From positions 1 through 8,921 of the forward strand of contig CADBQJ010000017.1 of NCBI GenBank assembly GCA_902796785.1: 8,921 nucleotides of DNA. Direction: 5' to 3'. The translations under genes were made by a program, and so were the position numbers. Every line of letters starts with the position of its first letter. Position 1 is the stretch's first letter. The DNA is from Fibrobacter succinogenes. GTDB taxonomy: Bacteria > Fibrobacterota > Fibrobacteria > Fibrobacterales > CADBQJ01. The notes below the pieces were generated by a model that was not told the DNA's origin, ran no database searches, and saw nothing but the letters and a program-made list of their open reading frames with translations. Below are positions 1 to 5,093 of this stretch, one piece after another.

Positions 1-636
1 GCCGCCTACTTCCGCCTGCTGGTGGAGTTCACGCAGGCCTCCGAGCCCGGCGTCAAGCGCGACCGCTACGCGCGGCTGCTCCGGCTGGCCGAGCGCGACC
101 GCGTGCGCGTGGTGGGCGAGGAGGACTACCGCTTCTACGAACAGCCCTGGCTTCCGGCGCTGCGCGAGCTGCTCTGCATGAAGGAGTGGAACGGCAAGTG
201 GGGCGAGGTGGCGCGCGCCCTCCGCATGCCGGTCACCGCCGCGCAGGCCAAGCGCGGCGCGGCGCTGCTGGAGAAGCTGGGGATGGTCCGTCTCTCCGGC
301 GGGCGGTACTTCCTGGCCGAGCCCTGCCTGACCACCGGCCACGAGATCTCCTCGGTGGCCGTGCGCGACTACAACCGGAAGATGATGGAGCTCGGCGCGA
401 AGGCCGTGGAGCAGCTGCCGCCCGAACGGCGCCACGTGAGCGGCGTCTCCTTCGCCGTCTCCGCCGCGACGAAGAGGAAGATCGCCGCCGAGATCGAGGC
501 CTTCGAGGACCGGCTGATGCGGCTGATCGCGAAGGACAGGGAACAGCCCGCCGACGAGGTCTGCCAGCTGATGGTCGCCCTCTTCCCGACGGCGGAACTT
601 CCCGAGGCGAAGCGAAAGAAGGAGGCCGAGCGATGA
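1..636 (+). CDS. TIGR02147 / DUF4423 family protein, 5'-truncated by window edge
   Basis: The reading frame is open from base 1, so the gene starts upstream; 211 residues are visible. The in-frame GTG at 22 is not a credible start, because the seven residues before it (AAYFRLL) read on into the family's usual Y-F-x-x-L-V-x-F-x-Q-A segment. A helix-rich segment follows, then a winged-helix-like region around visible residues 66-107 (small helices, then LLEKLGMVRL and a short wing). After that come the family-typical L-x-T-G, V-S-G-(V/L)-S-F-(A/S)-V-S (about 145-154) and a closing C-Q-L-M-x-x-L-F-P block (185-196). TIGR02147 is a large paralogous family best known from Fibrobacter succinogenes. 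The winged-helix fold suggests DNA binding, but I know of no proven function. About 70-80 N-terminal residues are probably missing. The stop overlaps the next start (ATGA), so the two genes are probably translationally coupled. Family recognition is from memory of its motifs. Confidence 0.85.
   Translation, partial: AAYFRLLVEFTQASEPGVKRDRYARLLRLAERDRVRVVGEEDYRFYEQPWLPALRELLCMKEWNGKWGEVARALRMPVTAAQAKRGAALLEKLGMVRLSGGRYFLAEPCLTTGHEISSVAVRDYNRKMMELGAKAVEQLPPERRHVSGVSFAVSAATKRKIAAEIEAFEDRLMRLIAKDREQPADEVCQLMVALFPTAELPEAKRKKEAER
619..625 (+). promoter_or_regulatory. Shine-Dalgarno site for the small membrane protein
   Basis: AAGGAGG lies 7 bases before the ATG at 633, inside the end of the TIGR02147 gene. 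This near-perfect match to the 16S rRNA tail decides the start of the downstream gene. The same frame is open from further upstream (at least from 186), but that extension is only out-of-frame read-through of the first gene. Confidence 0.85.
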
Positions 637-1043
637 AAGCCCAGCGCCATCCCTCCCTGAACGCCCTGCTGGCGGGTCTCCTCGGCCTGGCCGTCGGCTT
701 CTCCGCGGGCTATTTCGGCGCGCTGCGCCACCAGGCTCCCGGCGAACCCGCCGCGGCCGAGGAAAAGGTTTCCGGCGGTTCCCACACGGGGAACGCCGTC
801 CACGTCGCTCTTCCCGGCGAGCGGCCGCCCGCATCGACGCCCGACGAGTCGCTCGTTCCGCATCCGAACGATTCCTCTTCCGGGCGGCCGCTCGCCGATT
901 TCTCCTCCTCCGCGACCCTGGTCGCGCATCCCAAGGCGCCGCCCGGCGCGGACGCCGCCGCGGACACGGCGGCGTCGGACTCGCTGACCCGGGCCGACGG
1001 CGCGCCGGGCGGCGCGGGCGACGCGCCCGAGCCGGCTCCCTAG
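633..1043 (+). CDS. Small single-span membrane protein with low-complexity tail
   Basis: The protein has 136 residues and I do not recognise it. After a short basic start (K2, R5, H6) there is one hydrophobic segment, about residues 9-30, rich in Gly/Ala (G15, G18, G22, G26, G29), which could be an uncleaved anchor or a poor signal peptide. No lipobox is present. The remaining 105 or so residues are rich in Ala, Pro, Ser, Asp and Gly with no predicted fold, so they probably form a disordered tail on the periplasmic side. Two short similar stretches occur, LVPHP at 74-78 and LVAHP at 96-100. The start is set by a strong AAGGAGG site and by the ATGA overlap with the TIGR02147 gene, which implies co-translation and a shared role. 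Membership of the tail in any family is not visible. That it is a real gene rests on the ribosome binding site, the coupling and the hydrophobic helix. Confidence 0.75.
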   Translation: MKAQRHPSLNALLAGLLGLAVGFSAGYFGALRHQAPGEPAAAEEKVSGGSHTGNAVHVALPGERPPASTPDESLVPHPNDSSSGRPLADFSSSATLVAHPKAPPGADAAADTAASDSLTRADGAPGGAGDAPEPAP

Positions 1044-1058
1044 CCCGCGCGAGGATGG

Positions 1059-1066
1059 TATCTTTG
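1059..1066 (+). promoter_or_regulatory. Promoter-like TATCTTTG (-7 type) before the lipoprotein
   Basis: TATCTTTG matches TAnnTTTG, the -7 element described for the primary sigma factor of Bacteroidota, which belong to the same superphylum as Fibrobacterota. The identical octamer occurs before the other plus-strand lipoprotein gene (4533-4540). No TTTG-like -33 element is visible 17-23 bases upstream. If transcription starts 4-7 bases after the octamer, the mRNA would begin at or just before the ATG at 1073. This makes that ATG, not the one at 1055, the more likely start and implies an almost leaderless message. Confidence 0.5.
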
Positions 1067-1072
1067 GGGAAC

Positions 1073-1567
1073 ATGGGTTCCCCGTCCGCGCATCGCCTCC
1101 GAAACGCGCTCCCGGCTCTCTCCGCGGGCGCCTTCGCGGTCTGCCTCGCGCTGGCCGGGGGCTGCTCGAACGGCGAAAACGCCCTCTACGACCCCGACCG
1201 CACGATCCCGATCGAGCTCGCGATCGAGCTCTCCCCCGTCGACTCCGAGGAGCCGCTCGAGCCCGACCGCTCCGGGCCGACGGCCAGCTACTCCGTCTTC
1301 GCGCCGTGCACGCTCCGCCTGCGCCCGCAGGTGACCTCCTCGCTCGACGGCGAGCTCCGCGTCTGGAACGCGGAGGCGCTGACCGAACAGCTGGGCGGCC
1401 GGTACGAATGGTGGCTCGACTCGCTGCGCAACTACGGCTTCTCGCCCGCGCTCGTCTTCCTGGAGCCCGACACCGCGCGGGCCCTCTTCCGCTACGTCGA
1501 CGCCAAGGGCGACACCCTCGCCGACTCGCTGGTCGTCTTCGCGCTTCCCCGCGGAGGGTCGACTTGA
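1073..1567 (+). CDS. Putative lipoprotein of unknown function
   Basis: The product has 164 residues from the ATG at 1073. It has a lipoprotein signal peptide: basic start (H7, R8, R10), hydrophobic core about 12-27 and lipobox L-A-G-G-C with Cys31 as the lipidation site. The mature part begins with an acidic, Pro-rich linker (S-P-V-D-S-E-E-P-L-E-P-D). A probably globular region of alternating hydrophobic residues follows (C-T-L-R-L-R-P, L-R-V-W-N), with W-W and a C-terminal V-V-F-A-L strand. I do not recognise the family. An alternative start at 1055 adds six residues, but that ATG lies upstream of the promoter-like octamer and neither start has a well-spaced ribosome binding site. The gene overlaps the barrel gene by four bases, so the two proteins are probably made together and may act together at the outer membrane. 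That joint role is inferred from position only. Confidence 0.8.
   Translation: MGSPSAHRLRNALPALSAGAFAVCLALAGGCSNGENALYDPDRTIPIELAIELSPVDSEEPLEPDRSGPTASYSVFAPCTLRLRPQVTSSLDGELRVWNAEALTEQLGGRYEWWLDSLRNYGFSPALVFLEPDTARALFRYVDAKGDTLADSLVVFALPRGGST
1553..1557 (+). promoter_or_regulatory. Shine-Dalgarno site deciding the TTG start of the barrel gene
   Basis: GGAGG sits 6 bases before the TTG at 1564. TTG is a rare start, but the spacing, the TTGA overlap with the preceding stop and the signal peptide that begins exactly here all agree. The open frame further upstream (to 1306) has no such support and overlaps the lipoprotein gene. Confidence 0.8.
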
Positions 1568-3546
1568 GGCGCGCTCTCCTCGCGTTGCTGGCGCTGGCCG
1601 CCGCGGCCTTCGCCGGCGACCGCTTCGACCTGCGGACGGAGAGCGTCGCCGAAGACGCCGCGCGCGCGGAGGTCGGACTGCTCCCCTGGCGCTACGAGGG
1701 GCTCGGCGCCCGCGAGGAGCTCCGCCGCCCCGCGAGCATTTTGGGGACCGTCGGGCTGGAACGTCCCTTCGGCGAAGGGTTCGACGTCCGCCAGAACCCG
1801 CACGGGCTGGGCGGCCTCGCCCCGCAGACGAAGCTCGAGGACCGTCCGGCCGACCTCGACCTCTACGGAAGCAACGGCCGACTCGTGGGGACCGTCCCCG
1901 TCCTCGAGCCCGACTCCCCCAACACCGTGCTGCGCTGGGGGCGCGGCGGCTTCTCGGCCAACGCGCTCGAGCTGCAGTTCCGGCGGCTGCTGACCGACTC
2001 GATCTCGCTGGGCATCGAGGTCTTCTCGCTCTCCTCCGACTCCGCGCTCGCCTGGAAATACCAGGAGGCGGCGCACCAGACCTTCCTCTCCGGCTTCGGG
2101 CGCGACTCCTCGCAGATCCCCTTCACCGGCCGCGCGCTGGCGATCGACGCCTGGGAGTTCGCGCCGTGGGCGCAGATCCGCCACGGACGGTTCGCGCTCG
2201 CCCTCCACGCGCTCTTCTCCGACAACGGCTCCGACGAGTCGCCCGCCGTCCTCCCCGTGCCGGGCAAGACGCTCCCCTACACCGAGCTGACCTGGAAGCG
2301 GAGCGCCTTCGACGTGCGGCGCGAGACGGTCGGCTTCGGGGCGCGCGCCCTCTTCCCGCTGGGAACGCCCTTCAAGGGCGAGGTCCTGGTCCGGACGGCC
2401 GAGCGCGAGATCGGCTGGGACCACCTGGCCCCCTACGTCTGGGAGAACGACCCCGTGAACGTCTCGCTGAAGAAGACCGCGTCCGAGGCGCGCCTCTCCG
2501 ACGAGCTGCTGGGCGGGACGGTCCGCCTCTCCGACGCGGACAAACCGCACTCCGAGCCGCTCCCCTGGCCGGCGCTCCGGCTGGACTGGGAGTTCCGCGA
2601 CGTGGACGACTACCCCGCCCTGCCCGGGACCGACTCGCTCTCCGCGCTCCACGAGGACCGCGAGCTGGGGCTGGTGGAGTGGACGCCCGCGCTGGGCGAC
2701 TTCCGCATGACCGCGCAGTGGGGCTTCGCGCGGCTCTCCACGCCGGAGGACGAACAGTCCTGGAGCCCGGCCTCCTCCGCCGACATGTCCTGGAGCTCGC
2801 ATGGCTTCACGCTGCGCGCGCTGGGCTCGAGCCAGGAGAGCGCCCCCACGCTGGAGCAGCGCTACGTCTTCGTCAACGGCCGGATCGTCTTCCCGAACCG
2901 CGACCTGGCGCCGCAGCGCAACCGCGCCCTGGAGGGCCGCGCGCGCTGGGATTCGAAATACCTCTCGCTCGAGGGAGGCGCACGCTGGGAGCGCTCCGAG
3001 GACTGGATCGGCTCGACCGGGCTGGAGACGCTCGCGGACGGGAGCGCGGAGACGGTCAGCGACACGCTGGCCTTCGGGCTGCGCAACTGGGATCGGGCCG
3101 AGTCGTTCCGCTGGCACGCGGGCGGCGCGGTGCGGCTGGGCAACTGGGAGTTCGCGCTGCGGCGCTACTTCGTCCCGACGCTCGAGGTGAAGGGCGACCG
3201 CTCGACCTTCCGGCTCAACTCGATCCCCGACCGCCACTACGCGGGCCACATCCTCTGGCAGCGCCGCGTGCTCAACAACAAGGCGCTCGACCTCTCGATG
3301 AAGTGGGGCTGGCAGTGGATCGGCGACCGGATGGGCTGGGCGCAGGACGCGTCGACCAACCGCGCGCACGCCGTGCACCTGGGCTCGTGGCTGGCGCTCG
3401 ACTTCGAGGCCCGCATGCGCATCCGCGACTTCGAGCTCTTCTACCGCGTCCGCAACATGAACGACGACAAGTACTTCACCGACCCGGGCTACACGCCCGT
3501 CGGCATCTCCTTCCAGTACGGGATCTGCTGGGCCCTGAAGGGCTAG
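1564..3546 (+). CDS. Outer-membrane beta-barrel protein, TonB-receptor-like C-terminus, no visible plug
   Basis: This is a 660-residue protein starting at TTG. The N-terminus (R2, R3, then a Leu/Ala core and A-F-A before Gly18) is a classical signal peptide with cleavage after about residue 17. Most of the rest is alternating hydrophobic and polar strands with many Trp, Tyr and Phe residues and Asp/Ser/Gly-rich turns, as in outer-membrane barrels. The final 38 residues (623-660) carry a strand, then V-R-N-M-N-D-D-K-Y-F-T-D-P-G-Y, then a last strand F-Q-Y-G-I-C-W. This closely resembles the end of TonB-dependent receptor barrels (R-N-L-F-D-x-x-Y). I see no N-terminal plug and no TonB box, so it may be a porin-like or otherwise diverged relative. 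Its cargo is unknown. Coupling to the upstream lipoprotein gene suggests a two-part outer-membrane unit. The stop is shared with folD through CTAG. Confidence 0.8.
   Translation: MRRALLALLALAAAAFAGDRFDLRTESVAEDAARAEVGLLPWRYEGLGAREELRRPASILGTVGLERPFGEGFDVRQNPHGLGGLAPQTKLEDRPADLDLYGSNGRLVGTVPVLEPDSPNTVLRWGRGGFSANALELQFRRLLTDSISLGIEVFSLSSDSALAWKYQEAAHQTFLSGFGRDSSQIPFTGRALAIDAWEFAPWAQIRHGRFALALHALFSDNGSDESPAVLPVPGKTLPYTELTWKRSAFDVRRETVGFGARALFPLGTPFKGEVLVRTAEREIGWDHLAPYVWENDPVNVSLKKTASEARLSDELLGGTVRLSDADKPHSEPLPWPALRLDWEFRDVDDYPALPGTDSLSALHEDRELGLVEWTPALGDFRMTAQWGFARLSTPEDEQSWSPASSADMSWSSHGFTLRALGSSQESAPTLEQRYVFVNGRIVFPNRDLAPQRNRALEGRARWDSKYLSLEGGARWERSEDWIGSTGLETLADGSAETVSDTLAFGLRNWDRAESFRWHAGGAVRLGNWEFALRRYFVPTLEVKGDRSTFRLNSIPDRHYAGHILWQRRVLNNKALDLSMKWGWQWIGDRMGWAQDASTNRAHAVHLGSWLALDFEARMRIRDFELFYRVRNMNDDKYFTDPGYTPVGISFQYGICWALKG
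3543..3546. other. CTAG palindrome serving as stop codon for two convergent genes
   Basis: The four bases CTAG read TAG on both strands: 3544-3546 ends the barrel gene and 3545-3543 ends folD. The genes therefore overlap tail to tail by four bases, with no room for a terminator between them. Each transcript must end inside, or run antisense into, the other gene. A short inverted repeat just before it (GCCCT-GA-AGGGC) has too tight a loop and no T run. Confidence 0.95.
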
Positions 3547-4457
3547 GAGAGCGGCTCGCCCACGCGGCGCTTCATGCCGCGGACCGTGTTGCGCATCAGC
3601 ATCGTGATGGTCATCGGGCCCACGCCGCCGGGGACGGGGGTGATGGCGCCCGCGATCTTCGAGGCCTCCTCGAAGTCGACGTCGCCCTTGAGAATCGCGA
3701 TCTTCTTCCCGGTCTTTTCCGAGATCTTCTCGCCCACGCGGTTCACGCCCACGTCGATCACCGTGGCGCCGGGCTTGATCCACTCGGGCTTGACCAGGCC
3801 GGGGACGCCCGCGGCCACGATCAGCACGTCGGCGCGGCGGCAGTGTTCCGCGATGTCGCGGCTGCCGGTGTGGACCACGGTCACGGTGGCGTTGGCCGCG
3901 CGGCCCTTCTGCATCAGCATCACCGCGATGGGCTTGCCGACGATGTTCGAGCGGCCCACCACGACCACTTCGGCGCCGGAGAGCTCGCAGCCGCTCCGGA
4001 CCAGCAGCTCCTGGATGCCCGCGGGGGTGCAGGGCGGGAAGAGGACCTGGTCGCCGCCGATCATCAGGCGGCCGACGTTCACGGGATGGAAGCCGTCCAC
4101 GTCCTTGTCGGGGTCGATGGCGTTCAGCACGGCCTTTTCGTCGATCTGCTTCGGCAGCGGGAGCTGCACCAGGATGCCGTCGGTCCCGGGGTCGGCGTTG
4201 AACTCGGCGATCTTGGCCAGCAGCGCCTCCTGGGAGACGTCGGCGGGGAGGTTGCACTGCACTTCGCGGAAGCCGAGCGACTGCGCGGTGCGGATCTTGC
4301 TCGTCACGTAGGAGACGGAGGCGGGGTTTTCGCCCACGAGGATGGTCACCAGCCCGGGCGCGCGGCCGTATTTCGCCTTCAGGCGTTCGGTTTCGGCCTT
4401 CAGTTCCTGGAGAATCTGGTCGCGGACGGCGGTTCCGGAGATGATTTTGGCGGTCAT
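3543..4457 (-). CDS. folD: Bifunctional methylenetetrahydrofolate dehydrogenase / methenyltetrahydrofolate cyclohydrolase FolD
   Basis: FolD is a cytoplasmic enzyme that oxidises 5,10-methylene-THF to 5,10-methenyl-THF (usually with NADP+) and hydrolyses it to 10-formyl-THF, supplying one-carbon units for purines and formyl-Met-tRNA. At 304 residues it is slightly longer than the usual 280-300. The catalytic motif S-Y-V-T-S-K gives Tyr50 and Lys54. G-I-L-V-Q-L-P-L-P (94-102) gives Gln98 and D-K-D-V-D-G-F-H-P (117-125) gives Asp121, at the same numbers as in the E. coli enzyme. P-C-T-P-A-G lies at 142-147, the Rossmann dinucleotide loop VVVGRSNIVGKP at 165-176 and the closing PVPGGVGPMTITML at 274-287. 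All key residues are intact. The ATG is supported by AGGAG 6 bases upstream. It stands alone on its strand, divergent from the lipoprotein gene at 4569 and convergent with the barrel gene. Confidence 0.98.
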   Translation of the reverse strand: MTAKIISGTAVRDQILQELKAETERLKAKYGRAPGLVTILVGENPASVSYVTSKIRTAQSLGFREVQCNLPADVSQEALLAKIAEFNADPGTDGILVQLPLPKQIDEKAVLNAIDPDKDVDGFHPVNVGRLMIGGDQVLFPPCTPAGIQELLVRSGCELSGAEVVVVGRSNIVGKPIAVMLMQKGRAANATVTVVHTGSRDIAEHCRRADVLIVAAGVPGLVKPEWIKPGATVIDVGVNRVGEKISEKTGKKIAILKGDVDFEEASKIAGAITPVPGGVGPMTITMLMRNTVRGMKRRVGEPLS

Positions 4458-4463
4458 GGCGTG

Positions 4464-4468
4464 CTCCT
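4464..4468 (-). promoter_or_regulatory. Shine-Dalgarno site of folD
   Basis: On the minus strand AGGAG stands 6 bases before the ATG at 4457. It confirms the start that also gives FolD its normal N-terminus. Confidence 0.8.
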
Positions 4469-4485
4469 GGGCGGTTTTCCGGCCC

Positions 4486-4493
4486 TAAAGGTA
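4486..4493 (-). promoter_or_regulatory. Possible folD -7 promoter element, TACCTTTA
   Basis: Read on the minus strand, TACCTTTA matches TAnnTTTG in all fixed positions but the last. It lies 28 bases upstream of the folD ATG, which would give a 5' leader of roughly 20 bases containing the AGGAG site. It sits back to back with the TATCTTTG of the opposite strand, about 40 bases away. No -33 element is apparent. The call rests on one imperfect match in the right place. Confidence 0.35.
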
Positions 4494-4532
4494 GCAAGCG
4501 GGGCCCCCGCGCGCCGCCCTCGGCGGGCTTGT

Positions 4533-4540
4533 TATCTTTG
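4533..4540 (+). promoter_or_regulatory. Promoter-like TATCTTTG before the small lipoprotein
   Basis: This is the same octamer as at 1059-1066, in the only sizeable intergenic space of the window and 28 bases before the ATG at 4569. A start a few bases downstream would give a leader of about 22-25 bases carrying AAGGAG. The surrounding sequence is very GC-rich, so an AT-containing octamer stands out. No upstream TTTG element is visible. Confidence 0.55.
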
Positions 4541-4557
4541 ACGACGACGATTTCCAC

Positions 4558-4563
4558 AAGGAG
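4558..4563 (+). promoter_or_regulatory. Shine-Dalgarno site of the small lipoprotein
   Basis: AAGGAG lies 5 bases before the ATG at 4569. It is a strong, well-spaced site, in keeping with high expression of this gene. Confidence 0.85.
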
Positions 4564-4568
4564 TTCAC

Positions 4569-5009
4569 ATGAAACCCGTCACCGTCCTCGCCGTCGCCGC
4601 CGTCTCGCTCGCCCTCGCCGCCTGCGCCGGCTCCTCCAAGTTCCAGGCCTTCGAAGGCTCGCTGCCTCCCGAACAGGTCACCACGCTGACCGTCGGCGCC
4701 CCCGCCACCGGCACCGTGACCGTCGCCGCCGTCAACGACAAGGCCGCCAACGCCTCCGAAGTGCTGCTCAAGGGCGGCGAAGAGGCCCAGGTCACCCTGG
4801 TCTACACCAACGAAACCGGCACCGTCTCCAAGACGCTCGCCTTCAAGGGACCCGAAGGGGCCTCCTGCGTGGCCTCCGCCACCACCGAAGAACGCAACTA
4901 CAAGGCCGGCTCCGCCGAGCTGAAGACCTTCGTCACCTTCTGGATCGAATGCGGCGGCCAGGTCGCGGCCGGCTCCGACAGCCCCGACGACATGGAAATG
5001 GTCCACTAG
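4569..5009 (+). CDS. Small putative lipoprotein, family not recognised
   Basis: The product has 146 residues. The N-terminus (Lys2, a hydrophobic run to residue 18, lipobox L-A-A-C with Cys19) is a clear lipoprotein signal, and no Asp follows the Cys. The mature domain of about 127 residues has many Thr/Val-rich alternating segments (T-L-T-V, G-T-V-T-V-A-A-V, A-Q-V-T-L-V-Y-T), suggesting a small beta-sandwich. Its two other cysteines, Cys100 and Cys128, could form a disulfide in the periplasm. The tail is acidic (S-D-S-P-D-D-M-E). I cannot assign a function. It is a single-gene unit with its own promoter-like octamer, strong ribosome binding site and long intrinsic terminator. Its glutamate codons are mostly GAA (10 of 12), against 3 of 11 in the other lipoprotein gene here. 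Together these suggest an abundant envelope protein, which is inference. Confidence 0.85.
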   Translation: MKPVTVLAVAAVSLALAACAGSSKFQAFEGSLPPEQVTTLTVGAPATGTVTVAAVNDKAANASEVLLKGGEEAQVTLVYTNETGTVSKTLAFKGPEGASCVASATTEERNYKAGSAELKTFVTFWIECGGQVAAGSDSPDDMEMVH

Positions 5010-5026
5010 ACCGTCTTTCCGGACTC

Positions 5027-5082
5027 CCCCGGGAGTTCGCGCCCGAACCACTTCGGGAGAGCGGACTTCCGGGGCTTTTTTT
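5027..5082 (+). terminator. Long two-tier intrinsic terminator after the small lipoprotein
   Basis: Bases 5027-5040 pair with 5061-5074 over 14 positions, including two G-T wobbles. Inside, CCCGAA (5042-5047) pairs with TTCGGG (5052-5057) around the loop CCAC, separated from the outer stem by a small 1/3-base internal loop. The stem ends one base before seven Ts (5076-5082). The hairpin starts 17 bases after the stop codon. It is a plus-strand terminator. Read from the other strand the stem also forms behind the ABC operon but is not followed by a T run, so termination there would be weak. Confidence 0.9.
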
Positions 5083-5093
5083 GTCGTCTGTTT

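Noticed and set aside
22..24. GTG as the start of the first gene
   Set aside because: The frame is open to base 1 and the residues before the GTG match the family, so the gene is truncated by the window edge.
186..632. Upstream extension of the small membrane protein frame
   Set aside because: The extension lies wholly inside the TIGR02147 gene in another frame and is Arg/Gly-rich. A perfect ribosome binding site and a hydrophobic segment mark the start at 633.
1055..1057. ATG at 1055 as start of the first lipoprotein
   Set aside because: It is possible, but it lies before the promoter-like octamer and lacks a spaced ribosome binding site. The six extra residues add nothing to the signal peptide. 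Kept as an alternative only.
3530..3545. Inverted repeat GCCCT-GA-AGGGC as a terminator for the convergent genes
   Set aside because: The loop is two bases, the stem is short, it lies within coding sequence and no T run follows on either strand.
2166..4541. Open frame of 791 codons on the plus strand running through folD
   Set aside because: Its first half is a shifted frame of the barrel gene and its second half is antisense to folD. The composition is Arg/Ala/His-rich with no recognisable feature.
1492..4557. Open frame of 1021 codons on the minus strand, antisense to the barrel gene and overlapping folD
   Set aside because: It is very rich in Arg, Gly, Ala and Pro with no domain, membrane span or start signal. 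Such long antisense frames are common in GC-rich DNA. The real genes here have signal peptides, motifs and ribosome binding sites.
5023..5036. Small inverted repeat ACTCC-CCCG-GGAGT after the lipoprotein
   Set aside because: Part of it belongs to the 5' arm of the much stronger 14-pair terminator stem, so it is at most a competing minor fold.
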